NCBI RefSeq assembly: GCF_002443255.2
Contig: NW_019211458.1
Coordinates: 30,775,319-30,839,318 of the forward strand
Origin: Varroa destructor
Taxonomy: Eukaryota > Arthropoda > Arachnida > Mesostigmata > Varroidae
Length of the DNA: 64,000 nt
Reading direction: 5' to 3'
Made by a program: the position numbers and the translations under genes. Below are positions 11,991 to 24,939 of this stretch, in pieces (positions within the stretch are counted from its first letter, which is position 1; each line of letters begins with the position of its first letter). Below the pieces are notes generated by a model. The model saw only the letters and a program-made list of their open reading frames with translations. It searched no databases and had not been told where the DNA came from.

Positions 11991-14900
11991 AACAACAAAT
12001 AAATTAAAATTCATACTTGATTATGTAGATACATTTACTATCGATGCTAAAGTATGAAAATCGTTGTTATTGACCCCTCTTGAATCACACAGGTTTTGAG
12101 CGCTAATAGTGTTCAGGAGAAACATACGTAAGTGCCGAGGCATGCCCCGTGATCGCATGGCCAGCTAAATGTTCCGTTGTCGACGTCGATGGAGTGCACC
12201 TTTGCGTAGCAGTAGAAATCTGATGATACACAAGACTGATTCGCGCAAACGGTTCATACCCTGAAGTGTACCCTGACTAGTGAATCTGGTTGTTCGGATT
12301 CGTATGCAAGCGTTAAAAAATGTAACATGCATTAATAATAAAAGAATTAGTAATTAGCCAAAGAGAATATTAACAGGTAAAGTAAACGAAAAGTACAAGG
12401 CAATTCGAACTATTTTCTAGTCATAGCAAAAGTTACATTTAATGAAAGATGTTTGCTTATAGATTTAGACTCAAATGGATCACCATATTTGTCACAATAA
12501 TTTAACTCAGGGTTTGTAAATGATTACACAGTTATCAAAATTAATGAATCTATTGTATAAAAACGCTGGAGAATACATAAAGAAACTGAGTGTTATATCT
12601 TCTAAGTAAGCTGACACAAGCAGCAGTTCATTTAGCATTGGTTTCCAGTTATCAGACAGTCCATAAGGGCTAATAAAGGTCTAATGTTCATATCGTCATC
12701 ACAAAAAAATATTCGAACGGACTGACCTGCTTCGATATGTAGTGTCGTCGGTATTTTGGATTTGCATTGTCCTATGAAAAAATGGCTGTTTTCTATAATA
12801 CCTATTCGGATGACGTGTGAATACAGGCCATATTCTAGGTAGCGTATCCTTTGGCTCAACACTTTTTGCTAGCCGTTTTCTGTCTAACTAGTGCAGCACA
12901 ACCGATTTCAGGGAAACTTGCCGTCAAACTGGTTTTCTCTGTTTTAGCTAACGACTGGGATGCGATGCGTAGCTTTAGTCTCGAATACAAATGAAATAAA
13001 TCGAATTATTTCCATTTTTTTGTTAATGCATACGGAGCAAAAGTTTGTTTCTCCTAGAAGTTTACAGAAGATTTCATAGTCACTAAGTAATCACATAAGT
13101 ACTATAAAATGTACAAGCTTAATGCCATGCTTATACTAATTTTTTTCAGGTTAATTATCTGAAAAAGGCATTCACCTGGTAGATGGTAAAAAAGAAAGTG
13201 GTGGAAAAAGGCAGCTGGTAACGTTGCAGCTAAATACATTGCTGACCCTTGAATTATCATATGCCAATCAATTTTAATAAAAGACTGTTTCGATGCATTG
13301 ATTTGATTTTTTAACGATAGCCTAGTATTAGCATTAACAAGCCTTTTATCTTGTCTCACCAACAATATCATTGCAGTAAACACATTGTGCACCACATAAT
13401 GGATCTCAGGCCAAATATGAATTTTCCGTGCACGCGAAAACATGGCAAATCCTAAAAACTTATTGACTGGCCTAGGATCTCCTGAGGGTTAATTCTTCTT
13501 AACTATAGAAGGTACTTCGCAGACTTTGCGGACTTTGGCCGATCGGAAACGAATCTAATACTGCTATTGAAGTTGTCAATGTGTTGTGGACTTCAACTCA
13601 AGGCTCCCTCATGCTAACGGATCGGATCAGTTAACGAAGCCTAGCTGCACGAGTAAAATAACGATTAACAGTTTATGCGATCAAAACATTGACAGCAGTA
13701 AACATAGCTATTGACAAGTAATCAATGATAATGGTATTTCGGTATATCATAGGTCAAGAAGGGTCGTGACACAAAAAGCACTCAAAAAGTGACGTAAAAG
13801 TATTACTATCTATAGAGAAACGTCAGTCTGGTAAGTTGCCTGAAGTTCTTTAAAATTGGTGCTGAGATCGGCTACTAGACAAGTTGCATTCGGGCAATGC
13901 AAGCTCCAGAGTTTGCTCGGCCCCATTGGCCGGCGCGAAAATAAACGATTAGTACCATATAAAAATTAAGGCTCAGTTCACAATGGACGATGCTACGAGA
14001 ATGCTGAGTACTGCGTAGCTTATGGTTCGGCTATTTTATAGAGGCCATCGTTCCATACCGACTGATCACAAAACATGTACCCGTAAAAGCTTAAAGCATG
14101 GAATACGGTGTCCACCAATACAAATGCAATCCAGAACCGATTGAATCTAATGCTTGCCGAGAAGTTCGGTTAGGAATTAATTGTATGTAAAGGAATTTCT
14201 TTACATTTTTTACCGCCAGTGTGTTGAAGGCGTACGATATGTATAAGTGATAGATATTAGCTGTTCTCGCAATCGGAACAATGTCAACGCCATAGCAAAG
14301 CCAGTTGGCAACAGTTAGGAGACGTAGCACATACAACAACAGGTATAGCAGGCGTGCAAGGGTAAACGAAGGACGATCTACAAACGTTAAACTTCGGCGA
14401 TTGTGTACTAGCGTACAATTTGTTTCGTCCTTCAATACCTCTGACTTGAAGAGCTCTTATTGATTTCTAATTAATGTCATCTTGGTTTACTTTTCCTTTC
14501 CTTTTCCTGAAAAATTCACTACCTTCACTGCGCGAATAGTGTTTTTCTAGAACTGTCACTGGAACTGCAGAACGTTTTTCGAGCACAGGGCCCTTGTATT
14601 GAGTATCAGGTAAGACGTGGTTTCACCGTCTAAGATAGTGCCGCTAAGAGACAACGTCCCTTTTGAGACAAATTCGCGACGTCTATATTGCAGTAAAAGA
14701 CAACAGGTTCCAGAAAAGATATGACATCAACCATAGTCAAAATCAACAAAAATTCGACTTAGTAGAAATATGTGGTGTGCGAAGAAACTAGAAGGTGATT
14801 GTAATGTAATAACATACATGGCGTATATACTTGTAGCAGTCACCAACCGCATAAATCCAAAATTTATAAATGGTTGGAGATTTCAATAAAATGAGCTGAC

Positions 14901-15471
14901 TCTAACAATGCACGGTCTCTCTAGTTATGGTTAATTGTTGATGCATACAGTGGTGAGTTTTGTCTCGACGCGATAAATAGTTGTACTCTTCATAAAACAT
15001 GACGATTGTAGGCTACAGCAGCAGAGTCCGGAATCAGTTGTGACACACATACACAGCCCCGTGTTTGGCACATTTTCCCGCTTTTTGCTGTTATCACAGC
15101 AAGTAATGAGAATAAACAGTAATGAAAGTTTCCCATGGCGGTGTGATATATTATTGAAGCTGAAGTTAATATCAAATTGCCTCTATATACAACTCCGTCC
15201 AAATATATTATTCCCGTACCTCCGATTTCTTAGTGCTCCGAGGAACGGTGAAAAGAATATGCCACTCTCCATTCATTTATCTTAAGCTATCAGTGGAGAC
15301 ACATCATAGTATAACCGCAGTGGGAAAACTAGCCAGAAATCACTATCTGCGAATCCTGAGGCTGACCTGGGACGAATAAATGTTTCGAGTCTTACGTCCG
15401 ATACTACCTTAGTTGAGCACTACTTCAGGCAGCTGGCTTCTTTTAGTACGGAACAAAATGCGCTTACGTCC

Positions 15472-15516
15472 CATTTAAGGTGATCTGGCTTTTAAAAAGC
15501 CAGATCACCTTAAATG
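15472..15516. repeat. Perfect 45-bp palindrome (22-bp arms, 1-base centre)
   Basis: The left arm starts CATTTAAGGTGATCTGG and the right arm is its exact reverse complement, separated by one A. There are no mismatches, and the flanking bases (C and T) do not pair, so the boundaries are sharp. It could be a fold-back transposon remnant, the fused terminal repeats of a small element, or a hairpin-forming site. No coding sequence is linked to it. Confidence 0.9.
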
Positions 15517-18500
15517 TCTCTAAGTTTAGTGGGTAAACATGTAACCACTGCACCATTACGGCTGTACGCCATAATGATATGGTAGCTGGGTGTTACAAGG
15601 TGCCTATCCAAATAATAGAATTAATTGGGCAGCAGTTACAAAAGATGGCGGACATGAAATTATTTCTGTAAAGGGCTCTTTTAGAGGGCGAAAAAGAACT
15701 GCAAATAGAGCTTTACAAATGATCGAGATCAAGACTCACGTGTGTGATCAATGCTATTAGCACACGGTACGGAACTGCTGATTATGTTCACAGACTGTCA
15801 AGTCGGATGAACTATCACTATTGAGACACAGAAACAAACGTTTACGTCGATCTGATTGGCCATTAGCAGCTTGATTAACCGATATCTGTAGATTCTGAGT
15901 GGCGGTGATCAGACACTCCGAACATAGACATTTGTAGAGGTATTTTTTGGGTTTTACCCGTCCGGAGAGTGTTTCGTTGCATTTTTTCAATTTCGGTCGT
16001 CGACAGCGCTGTTTGCCGTAACTTATTAGCCATCCATATATATGATGATTAACTGTTGTGAGCAATGTTCCCATTATAAACTAAGCTCGATGCGCATGAT
16101 CCACAGCGGAGCTCGAACGTATATGCAGGTATTTTTAAAGAACTGACTGGATTTGGCCCTGCTTTGCTGACATGGTGGGTTAAAAAGAGGTGATTAGCTT
16201 TGTATCACGTCAACACATCGTACAAAGGCTGCCTTGGCGTAGCTCGACGTAAACAAGTTTATAACAGCTTTATAAATGTACATATGTAATATCGAGGCGC
16301 TTTCTAATGCAAGTGCACCTCCATGGCCGTGAGTATCGTTGTTGCGTTTTTGTTGCTTCCGTTTTCGTCGATGGCCGTATTCAAAAAATCCTTAAAAAAA
16401 ATAAGCACTTGCGACATCTAGGGAGCAACTTTGCTTAGCGTCTTTATTGGTGCTTATACCTTTTTGCTCTAACACTAAGAGCGTTTGGGGTCGATAGGGT
16501 TATAGAAGTAGACTATAGGAGTATGAATGGTTCATGTTAACCATTTATTTGTAACTGACTTCCCGCAAGCTTAAGTGTTAACAGGATTTTTCTGTAAGGA
16601 CCTACACAACTTGGTACAGCTGAGAATGCCTACACTCTTAAAAATGTTTGATTCCGTCAGAGTTCATCGCAACGCGGAAATTCCGTGAAAATGTTTCATA
16701 ATATCATCATGTTGCCTGTGTTCAATTTGTTCCAAACATGGAGCAAAATAAATTGACAAGAATCCGTCCTTATTGGAAAAACTAAGTTGCATATATAAAG
16801 TCTAATCAATCAACAAAACAATGTTGGACATACAAAGTTATAGAACAATAGATAAAATGACAAATTAAGAGTCGAACTCGAAAAATTACATAGAAGCTCG
16901 TCGTATGTATAAAAACGCTGGAAGTATCCAAATTGAGGGAATGGGTTACAATAAGCGACCATCTCATTTGTAAAATAGAAGAATGCGAAAGTGGAGGCGG
17001 TCGAGTCTAACTTACTTTTACCTTTTTCTCACACATTGTCTGTATTTTCTGTATTAGAAGTATGATAATAGGGTTAGCACAGTTTAAGTGTCATCGTACA
17101 TTTCACGTCTTGTCGGCTGCCCAAATACGTCCCGCTATTTTACTTGACTTGAAATAGTAATATTACTATCATCTAAAATATCATCACAGAGAAGCGACTC
17201 GACACTTCACTACTAGCTTCATTACAAAGATTTTCATGATTTTCATTTCATTGTATTACAACTATACCATACACTTAATGCTATCGCAGAGCATGTCGTG
17301 TTCGAAAGCAGCTCGTTCACTATATTCCAAGACACGAATGCGTTTTTTTTAATTAGTATACGGCAAGATTTGCGCCCTATGTGCACATTCTATACTCTAG
17401 TTAATCTGGCTAGTTAAGTTGTCACGTTCTGACAACATGGTCGTTTCTCACCTCGCCTTTCTACAGAGATCGAAAGCGGTATAGCAGCTCTTTTATGTTG
17501 GACGTCGAGTGGAAATACACGGATGCTCCAACCCATCCTATTTCACGAACTAAGGCGACAAACTTTTAGAGTTATTACTAATTATAGCATCCATAGACAG
17601 GCGTGGATTCGATAAGTGTCCATAAATGATAATGATTTTTTGCCAAATTGCGCACGAAATTAAAATCGGTGACCCCCGACTAGACTGAAATGTCTAGAAA
17701 TGAAAGACAACTAAGCCAAATGAATATGTCCTCGTCTATTACAGGGTAAACCACACTCGCTCTAAATGGATTAAGTGGAATTGTTTGTATTTAACGAATA
17801 TTACTTATTGCTTTGACTGCGCAAGTAATAATCTTGGCATTGACTATGATATTTAGATATCTAACCATCAAGTTATCAAAATGATTCAGAATACATCAGA
17901 ATACAGATTTCGCATTTGGTATCTCTTGGTAAATATAAAAAAGAGATTAATCTTTATTCTGCTTAGAAATGAGCTTATGTTTTTGCTACTACCCTGTGCA
18001 ACGACCGACTGTACTAGATATTTAAAGTGAGTCCAGGTTTAACCTCTAAGAGTAACAGTAATATTTCTTTCGTTCCAGCAACCTTCTGCCAGTAGAAGAT
18101 GTATTATCGATTTAGATAGTTCTAATTTAGCAATAATTGCTAAGATTTACAATTCTCAGGTAAATGGATTGAGATATTCATGCCAAAGACTTGACAATAA
18201 TTTTAAATATAAAATGTCTATATACGCCGAAAATGTACATTTGCCGGCTTGGACGATCGCGCTCATAAGGATTACTTATATTAGCGGGCTATTGCATCTC
18301 AGGTCGCTATTTTTTTATAAGAAATATTTTTAGCTTAGGACAAGCTTTTTCGGACGATATATTTCAATGTGAATTAAAAATTCATCTTACTAATTACGTT
18401 GGAGGCCTCTGATTGTTATCAATATAATAGCTACCGTTGATAATTTCTTAAATAGATGTACTTTTATCGAACAGTCAGAAAGCGGTCAGTTGAAGCTTCA

Positions 18501-19410
18501 AATCACAGCCGAATGAAAGACCATAGTTAATATTTCGAACCATTTGTACCGACGCGTCGCTGAATTACCGCTTATGATACACAATAAAGGCAAGCAATTT
18601 AAAACATGGCACTTTCATATGGCGCAGATTTGTATTCTGTTTCCGATAGTAGCTTACTGACAATCGGAAACGAGCGATGATTAACAATCGTCTTGCAGCC
18701 CGAACCCTTCCTTGTTCCTCCCTTTCGCTTCCCGATCAGCTGATTTCTGTTTTTGCGTCCGGTCACATAAGGAGCTGAATCTACTATATATTTCGTATCT
18801 GCTCTAATGAGTATGTGATTTTTTTCGTACACTCAGAGCGAAGTAACTATACTATAGCCACATTAGTCGACTGATGGACCGTAGCATGTAAAAGTACATA
18901 TTGGTGTAGTTATGGTTATACTAATCTGTCTAATATTTGGAAGCAGGTAGTGTAGCATGGGTGTTATGAAACTTATGCGTCAAAAGATGACCAAGAAGTG
19001 TTTGGGTAGACAGACCTTAAAACTGCTTTATTGCCTCATCGTATATTTGCTGCTGATTACAGATAAGTGAATGACTACAGGAACATTCAGTGCCTGACAC
19101 TAACTCTCTCTTATTAAAAAGGCTGCATCAGACGCGCTATGACACGAAAAATATCGTCGCACGCCTTATCGTTGTTTGTGTAAATCGTCTGAGCGAGTAC
19201 GCTAGCATTAGAGTGAACCATATGCTTGGCTTCGTGCGCACCTACACTGGATTAAAGATAGCGATACCCGCCTAACCGCTCAAAGATGCAGAGGCTCAGA
19301 GAGCATCCAGAATTTTAAACTGTTCCACGGATCATGCTTGCTAATGCTACAATGATTTATCAGGTTTTTGAAGACACTTTTATCATGTCGTTTTCGTAGT
19401 TCACTACAAA

Positions 19411-19447
19411 ATGGAGGAATCAATTTCAGAACCAAATGACGCCGCTG
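19411..19447 (+). CDS. Candidate short first coding exon (12 codons plus one base)
   Basis: ATG in a strong context (AAAATGG) opens MEESISEPNDAA and runs directly into a strong donor, G|GTAAGTT, in phase 1. The next downstream exon with a phase-1 acceptor is the SLC9B/NHA exon at 30649, so this could be an alternative start exon for that antiporter. It cannot join the probable NHA exon at 23380, whose acceptor in the antiporter frame is phase 0. It may instead belong to an unrelated transcript or be chance. Confidence 0.3.
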
Positions 19448-22400
19448 GTAAGTTAAGTTTGGCTATATAAATTAAATCACAGAATTTCTTTTGATTATCG
19501 AGATATGCTAACTTTCATGGCTAGATAGATTTACGTGTGCTGTGTCACGTGAACGGGTAGCTAGCAGATGTTAGGATCGATGTAATCGATTGAGTGAATC
19601 TTCAAGAGGCGTTCATTTTTGATGCGCTCCGTCATATTCTTTACCTCGGCTTCTTTTTGCGCACGTGGACTTACGTGAGATAACAGTACAGGTCGATCTG
19701 CCTGACACAATTTCATTTGTGTTTCTCTGTGGTTTAGAAAATTTTCTGTCTGCCTTATGTTTGGGTTGATCGAAGTTTCTTAACTGAAATTGCTTCAAGC
19801 TAAACTCTGTTGAAACTAACTAATGAATACGCAAACCTATATGAAATGGTTATTAATATAAACCCTTAGAGCAACATGGAGTATTCTTGTAAAACATTTA
19901 ACTAATTTTAGCGTTGAGAATTTATTAGGAAACAAAAATTTACTCAATTTTCTAGCTAGAGTCTCAACTTCAGCGCGTTATGAAAGTTAAACAGTAAATC
20001 GAATAGTTCGTTAAACGCTCTGCATAGTTAGGCGACATCCGCATTGCTTTTCTTTTCGTATATAACTGTAATCCTCATTACCTATACGCTGTATTAATAT
20101 GTGTTTCATACATCGCATGTCTGTCGACCATTGAAAATATTGAATGTGTGATAGTATCTTACCTGTTTCATTCGAAGCTGTGGAGATTTTCTCTAAAAAA
20201 ACAAGCGAAATTTGTGGAATCGAAGACCCTTTATGTCGTAGAATATGCGGGGAGCATATAATAATAAACAAAGATTATATAAATGTACATCCTGTAATGC
20301 TTATACATATAAACAATATAATTATTTTGCAGTCGTAAGAGTAGTACAGTATAAAGTTTAGATACGGATCAAATTAATTGGCATCAGTCTTTTACTGAAC
20401 CACTAAATATCAGCTTCTTTCATATTCCGAAAAAAAATAGACTGGATTCACATCATGGGAATATTTTCAATAAATTGTGAGTGGCTTAGTTAAGGTACAG
20501 CGGTCGCAGCTAAAAAAAAGTAAAATAACGGGTTTCTAAAAAAATAGTCTGTCTAGTTGTCTAGCATCGAGCGAGGTACGTGAATCTAGCGACCGTGCTT
20601 TTGCGGGCATAACTGTGTGGCGTCCAAGATTTAACATGATTCGCGTTTTGTGATTGGTGTCATACTTCAGTCAGCTTTACATTTATTAACACGAAATGGC
20701 GACAGTTCTGCCGGTGACCGTAGCTCTTCCGCCCTGCAGTTTCGCCAAACGCGATTTTAACGCAAAGTCCTTACAACTGATAAATGGAAATAGATATTGA
20801 CCGCTAGATACTGTTCAGGAAATCTACGAGCTTTTGATGTTTAGTTATTTTGACCCATTCAACAGAGCCGTAAACTTTTCATTTTTGATTCATTACTACT
20901 TTTTTAGGGTTTCGAACGGACTGATAACGTATTAGTTGCTTAATTATATCAAGCTTTATTGATTTTCCAGCGCAGGTTCCCTTTTTTGCGCACGAATCTT
21001 AATTTCTCTCTAATATATCTTACTGCGTTGCAGTTCTGGGTGCACAACATAACTATTCCGTTGACTATTACAGATACTACAGAATAATGACCCACGTACA
21101 ACTCCGCGCGATTTCTTTAACACCTTCCATATGCATAAAGCTGATATATGTGAGTCTTTTGAGCCCTATCGCGCTATATCTAATTATTGTAGATTTATAA
21201 GCAAAAATTATTGATCGTAGTGTTGATCGCGTGAACTATATAGAACTGGTTTTACTTATAGAACCCAGTAATAGTCAAGTAATTCATATATTTAAAGAGC
21301 TGTTCAAAAAACGCAGTAAATTTAAAAAGAAGGCGTTAATCAAATGATTATACTTGCACCAAAAAAAGATATATTTATAGGATACGTTTTAATTTATTGT
21401 ACACTTGGTAGAATTGCCCTGATTTATCACCGGCTTGTCGCTCATGGTTAATTCCATCAAAACGTTTCCAGACAGAATAACTGCAGAATGATGCCGGGAA
21501 AGATATAATCATCTTACGAGCATTAGTGTGTTATACCACTATAGTATTTTTGAAACGTTAGGTGAAATATCACGTTCAATTATCAGTTTGCTTTCGCCGT
21601 CCATATATAAATTGTATAAAAGATGTGGTTTACTACAAGATACTATAATCAAGAGATCGATTACTTTGTTACGAATAAAGTGTAATGAAAACTATGTGGA
21701 ATCCGATTTTCAGATGATCGACAGATGAGCTCCGACTTTTTAGAAATTCCGAAAAAAGATAAGGAATTGAGGGAAAAAGTTTTTCTTGTTTCGTTGACTG
21801 TTCTTATAGCTGATTTTTTTAAGCATCAAATTTATACTTATCCGTCCTCTCATGTGATCTCCATATGTAATTACCAAATAATAAAATGAGGGTTTTTCTT
21901 TTATCTAAAATATACTTTTCGTTATTGGATCATTGATAGCTAGATGTATTAAGCGAAAAACACCACTTATGGTTACAGGCGACGAGTGTCCGACAAAAAT
22001 AGCTGACAGAGATAAGCGGACTCTAAGACAAGTGAGATGTTTTTTGACGCGTCCACATAATAAAACACGCTGTTCTAAGAGTGATAACTAAACATTGCTA
22101 CTCATTGCTTTTGATTTCAGGGCATACATTATGCTAGGCCACAATGCTATTATGTAAACATAATGACGCTCGATACGCTTCAAAGACGTTCTGTTGCGAC
22201 TACCTGTTCTGAGGCAAGACAAAGATCTAATGTGGGCGATATATTTCTTTAACAGAATTGTACGCATCCGTTGTGCGCTCGCTTGGCTTTTGACCACAGC
22301 AATAAACAACGGTGCTTAAGGAGTTTTAAACCTAAACAATCCTAACGGTTTATTAACCTATTATTTACAGCCCCTTTAAACCTGAAAGGTGCAACAGTTA

Positions 22401-23379
22401 CAGGCTCTTCGTACTGTTAATAGCATCAATGTCATTGTGTGCTTCGTTATTCCTCGTTGATCGCTTTCAAATTGATCAATATTGTTATTACCATTACAAT
22501 GCCGATATTGTTATTAGAACTAACTTTACGTCTTAACGCCATAATTGTCGAAGCATGTGTTTGTGATAAGTATTCGTGTCTTGGCTACACATATGTGTAA
22601 TCAAAAGGTGGCTTCTATTATATTTAGCTGTTTAATTTTGTCTAAAAGTTTTAAGAGAACCATAATTTTGATGAACGATGCCACGTTAGTGAAAAACTCA
22701 TATCTTTGTGTGTTCCTCTGTTTTGCCGCTTGTCGAATGTGTTCGATTTTATCGTATTTCTAAAATCTCAAATGGAAAATGAGCATCCTTTCCACATGCT
22801 GGCACACGAGTTTTAAAGTTCTTTGTACTACCTTAAGTAACGGTAGATTCATTCCGTAGGTGATGACATTAGTAATGCTTACGACCCGTGAATTATTCAT
22901 TAACCGCCAGAAGTCATCTTTATACCAAAAAGGCATCATTTGCTCTTCTACGCATTTGAAAGAGGTGTAATAAACAAACGAAAGTTTTTCGTATGAAAAG
23001 GTATCGTGCTACAGTTCTATTGTTGACTTCGGTTCTGTCAACAATGGTGGGAGCTTTTTTGTAGATTCGTTCGTGGATAATAAATGTACGTGTGCTAACT
23101 AAGCTTATCAACTAATTTCCATAATTGCTCCACGGAAGTTAACCTGTTACTATAGAAGCAATATTATTCAAAACGTCAGATCTTGTTTTGATGGTGGGGA
23201 AGTACCAAATTGGTCGTGGAGCATCATCTCATCCTCAACTAGCATTCATGACATTTGTAGCCCTTTTGCGGTCGATATTCTCCGCTTTTCAACCCGATCA
23301 GAATGAAAGCAGTAACCTGGGCAATTAGCAATATTGCCAAAATATTCCCTATCGTGGGCTTGTCATGTTGTGCTTTCAG
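19448..23379. other. AT-rich region upstream of the antiporter N-terminal exon
   Basis: No recognised gene lies here. A GC-richer island near 20630-20800 contains a 34-codon frame at 20696-20800 with a favourable ATG context (GAAATGG) and coding-like opening codons (MATVLPVTVALPPCSFAKRD). It could be a first exon, but I see no convincing donor or family match. The rest is AT-rich with chance open frames. Confidence 0.4.
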
Positions 23380-23406
23380 TTAGTGGGTCGACATGTTGCG
23401 CGCACG

Positions 23407-23806
23407 ATGAAGAGCGTCTTTCTAAAGTCAGCAATCACAGCCCCATTTATTGTACGGACGAAGTTTGCTCCTAAGTTAAATGTTACAGAAGAAGCCCCAC
23501 CGAAGACTATACTGTCACGCGATAATGCGGCTAAACAGGTCAGCCCGTCAACAACATGGTTGGACGCATCGTCTGAGACTTCTTCGTCGGCCACAGCAAC
23601 TGTTCCGACGGAGTCTCAACAGAAAGGACAAGTGGAGGAATCAGTTTCGTCAAGATTTAGCACTACAACAAAATTGGAGACAGAATCAATTACGCTGATT
23701 TCTCCTGCAGAGATTGGAGGATTGCTTGCCGAAGACTCAACTGTGAAACAAAAAGCAGATTTTGTTCGAAAATCTCCCCGACGTTTACCGAAGGCTTTTT
23801 CTGAAG
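23407..23806 (+). CDS. SLC9B: Probable N-terminal coding exon of the SLC9B/NHA antiporter
   Basis: An acceptor (TGCTTTCAG, ending 23379) opens a long frame whose first ATG in a reasonable context is at 23407. It encodes about 133 hydrophilic residues rich in Ser, Thr and Lys and ends at donor G|GTATGA (23807) in phase 1. The first transmembrane exon at 30649 begins with a phase-1 acceptor, so the two join without a shift, to ...LPKAFSE-A-RPNYLERLRW.... With this exon the antiporter totals 614 residues, a plausible length. A variable, soluble N-terminal segment is usual in this family, so similarity cannot confirm the link. The joining intron is about 6.8 kb and holds an antisense LINE relic. 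An upstream ATG at 23393 makes a five-codon frame whose TGA overlaps the main ATG. The frame could also extend upstream from 23380 if an earlier exon supplies the start. Confidence 0.5.
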
Positions 23807-24939
23807 GTATGAAAAAGAACTCAGAACTCTGTTCAGAACTCTGTTAAAACTGTTTGTTATTTGTTTATTCCATTACGGTGTTGCTATTCTCATTTGTCAC
23901 GTATATATGTTGTCTCTAGTTAGTTGAAACCTCGAAGATCTCCTCTTATTATAGTGATTAGTATTATCAAAGTTCGCCGAGTTGAACTCTTCATACTTTG
24001 AATACAAATAACGGAAAAGACGCTGCTTGTACAAAAAAAAAATGTCGGACAGTAGAACTAATACGACTTTATCGTCTTTTTGTCAATTACGCTAGTCTAA
24101 TGATCGGATCCTTTTCAGTTCTTAAATAACGCAACTGTTTTTTGTAGTAAATAATTAAGCCGAGTGATTTATTTACTAAACAATCGAACTCTTACTTTGA
24201 ATCTTAATATAGAAATTTTTACGTAGAACATAGGCGTGACAAAGACTCCAGTTCAGATGATATAAATGTCTGCTCGGCTCAGTGAGTCAATTCCAACTTC
24301 ATTTTTAAAGTCACCAGTATTCTCTTTTCGGTCGTCCGTCTACTATGACACCAGCCGCCTCTTTCCGGAATCTCCCCTACATCGAGAAAGTCTTTGTTGC
24401 AGCCTTTACAGATAAATTTGCCTATAATAACTAAAAACATATAAGCTGAGGGCCGTATCTGTTTTACAATGGTAAATCCAGCGGTTTCGATGGTCGAAGG
24501 ATTTCCAGTAAAACGAACGGAATGGTTTTGTATTTGAACAGAGTTCGGACTATGATATAAAGCCGATGTGTTATTCACAGCTAACGTTCAAGTATCCCAT
24601 CTCTCCAAACTCGTAATTCTGTATAGGAGATTATTCAATAAACAGATTTCTAAATGCTTATAAAGACTGCCAATGAGGTTATTATAGAACAGTCGTCAAA
24701 GCCTCATGAAGGATGCCCTTTAGTTTGAGCAGCAAATCCTGGTATTACTTTATTTTTTATAGCTTATGGTAGACCAGCACCATCGTATGTGGGCTGAATG
24801 TGAGGCTTAGCTTTGCCAGTTGGGTTTACTCCCGTCAAGACTATTGCTCACTGATTCTCAATTTCTCTATCGAGGTTCACTCCCAATCAACCCAGCTGTT
24901 AGGAGAAAGTAGCTAGCACTACCGGTCATTAGGTCGAGG

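Larger units (their letters stand above)
10261..19400. other. Gene-poor AT-rich region
   Basis: No recognised gene lies on either strand. Open frames of up to 114 codons (for example minus-strand frames at 13102-13443 and 14091-14435) show no family motif, no conserved block and AT-driven composition. Within the region are a SINE copy near 11845-11990, a coding-like island ending in a GTAAGT donor at about 11579-11720, a perfect palindrome at 15472-15516 with a tRNA-like box A next to it, and a cysteine-containing minus-strand frame at 15757-16074 that I do not recognise. Confidence 0.5.

Noticed and set aside
13102..13443. 113-codon minus-strand frame
   Set aside because: No motif or family resemblance. 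Composition matches the surrounding AT-rich DNA.
14091..14435. 114-codon minus-strand frame
   Set aside because: No recognisable domain, codon pattern or splice context. A frame of this length is expected by chance in a 64-kb window.
15757..16074. 105-codon minus-strand frame with several cysteines (YLYKCLCSECL)
   Set aside because: Cysteine spacing does not fit C2H2, RING or other zinc motifs I know, and there are no flanking splice signals.
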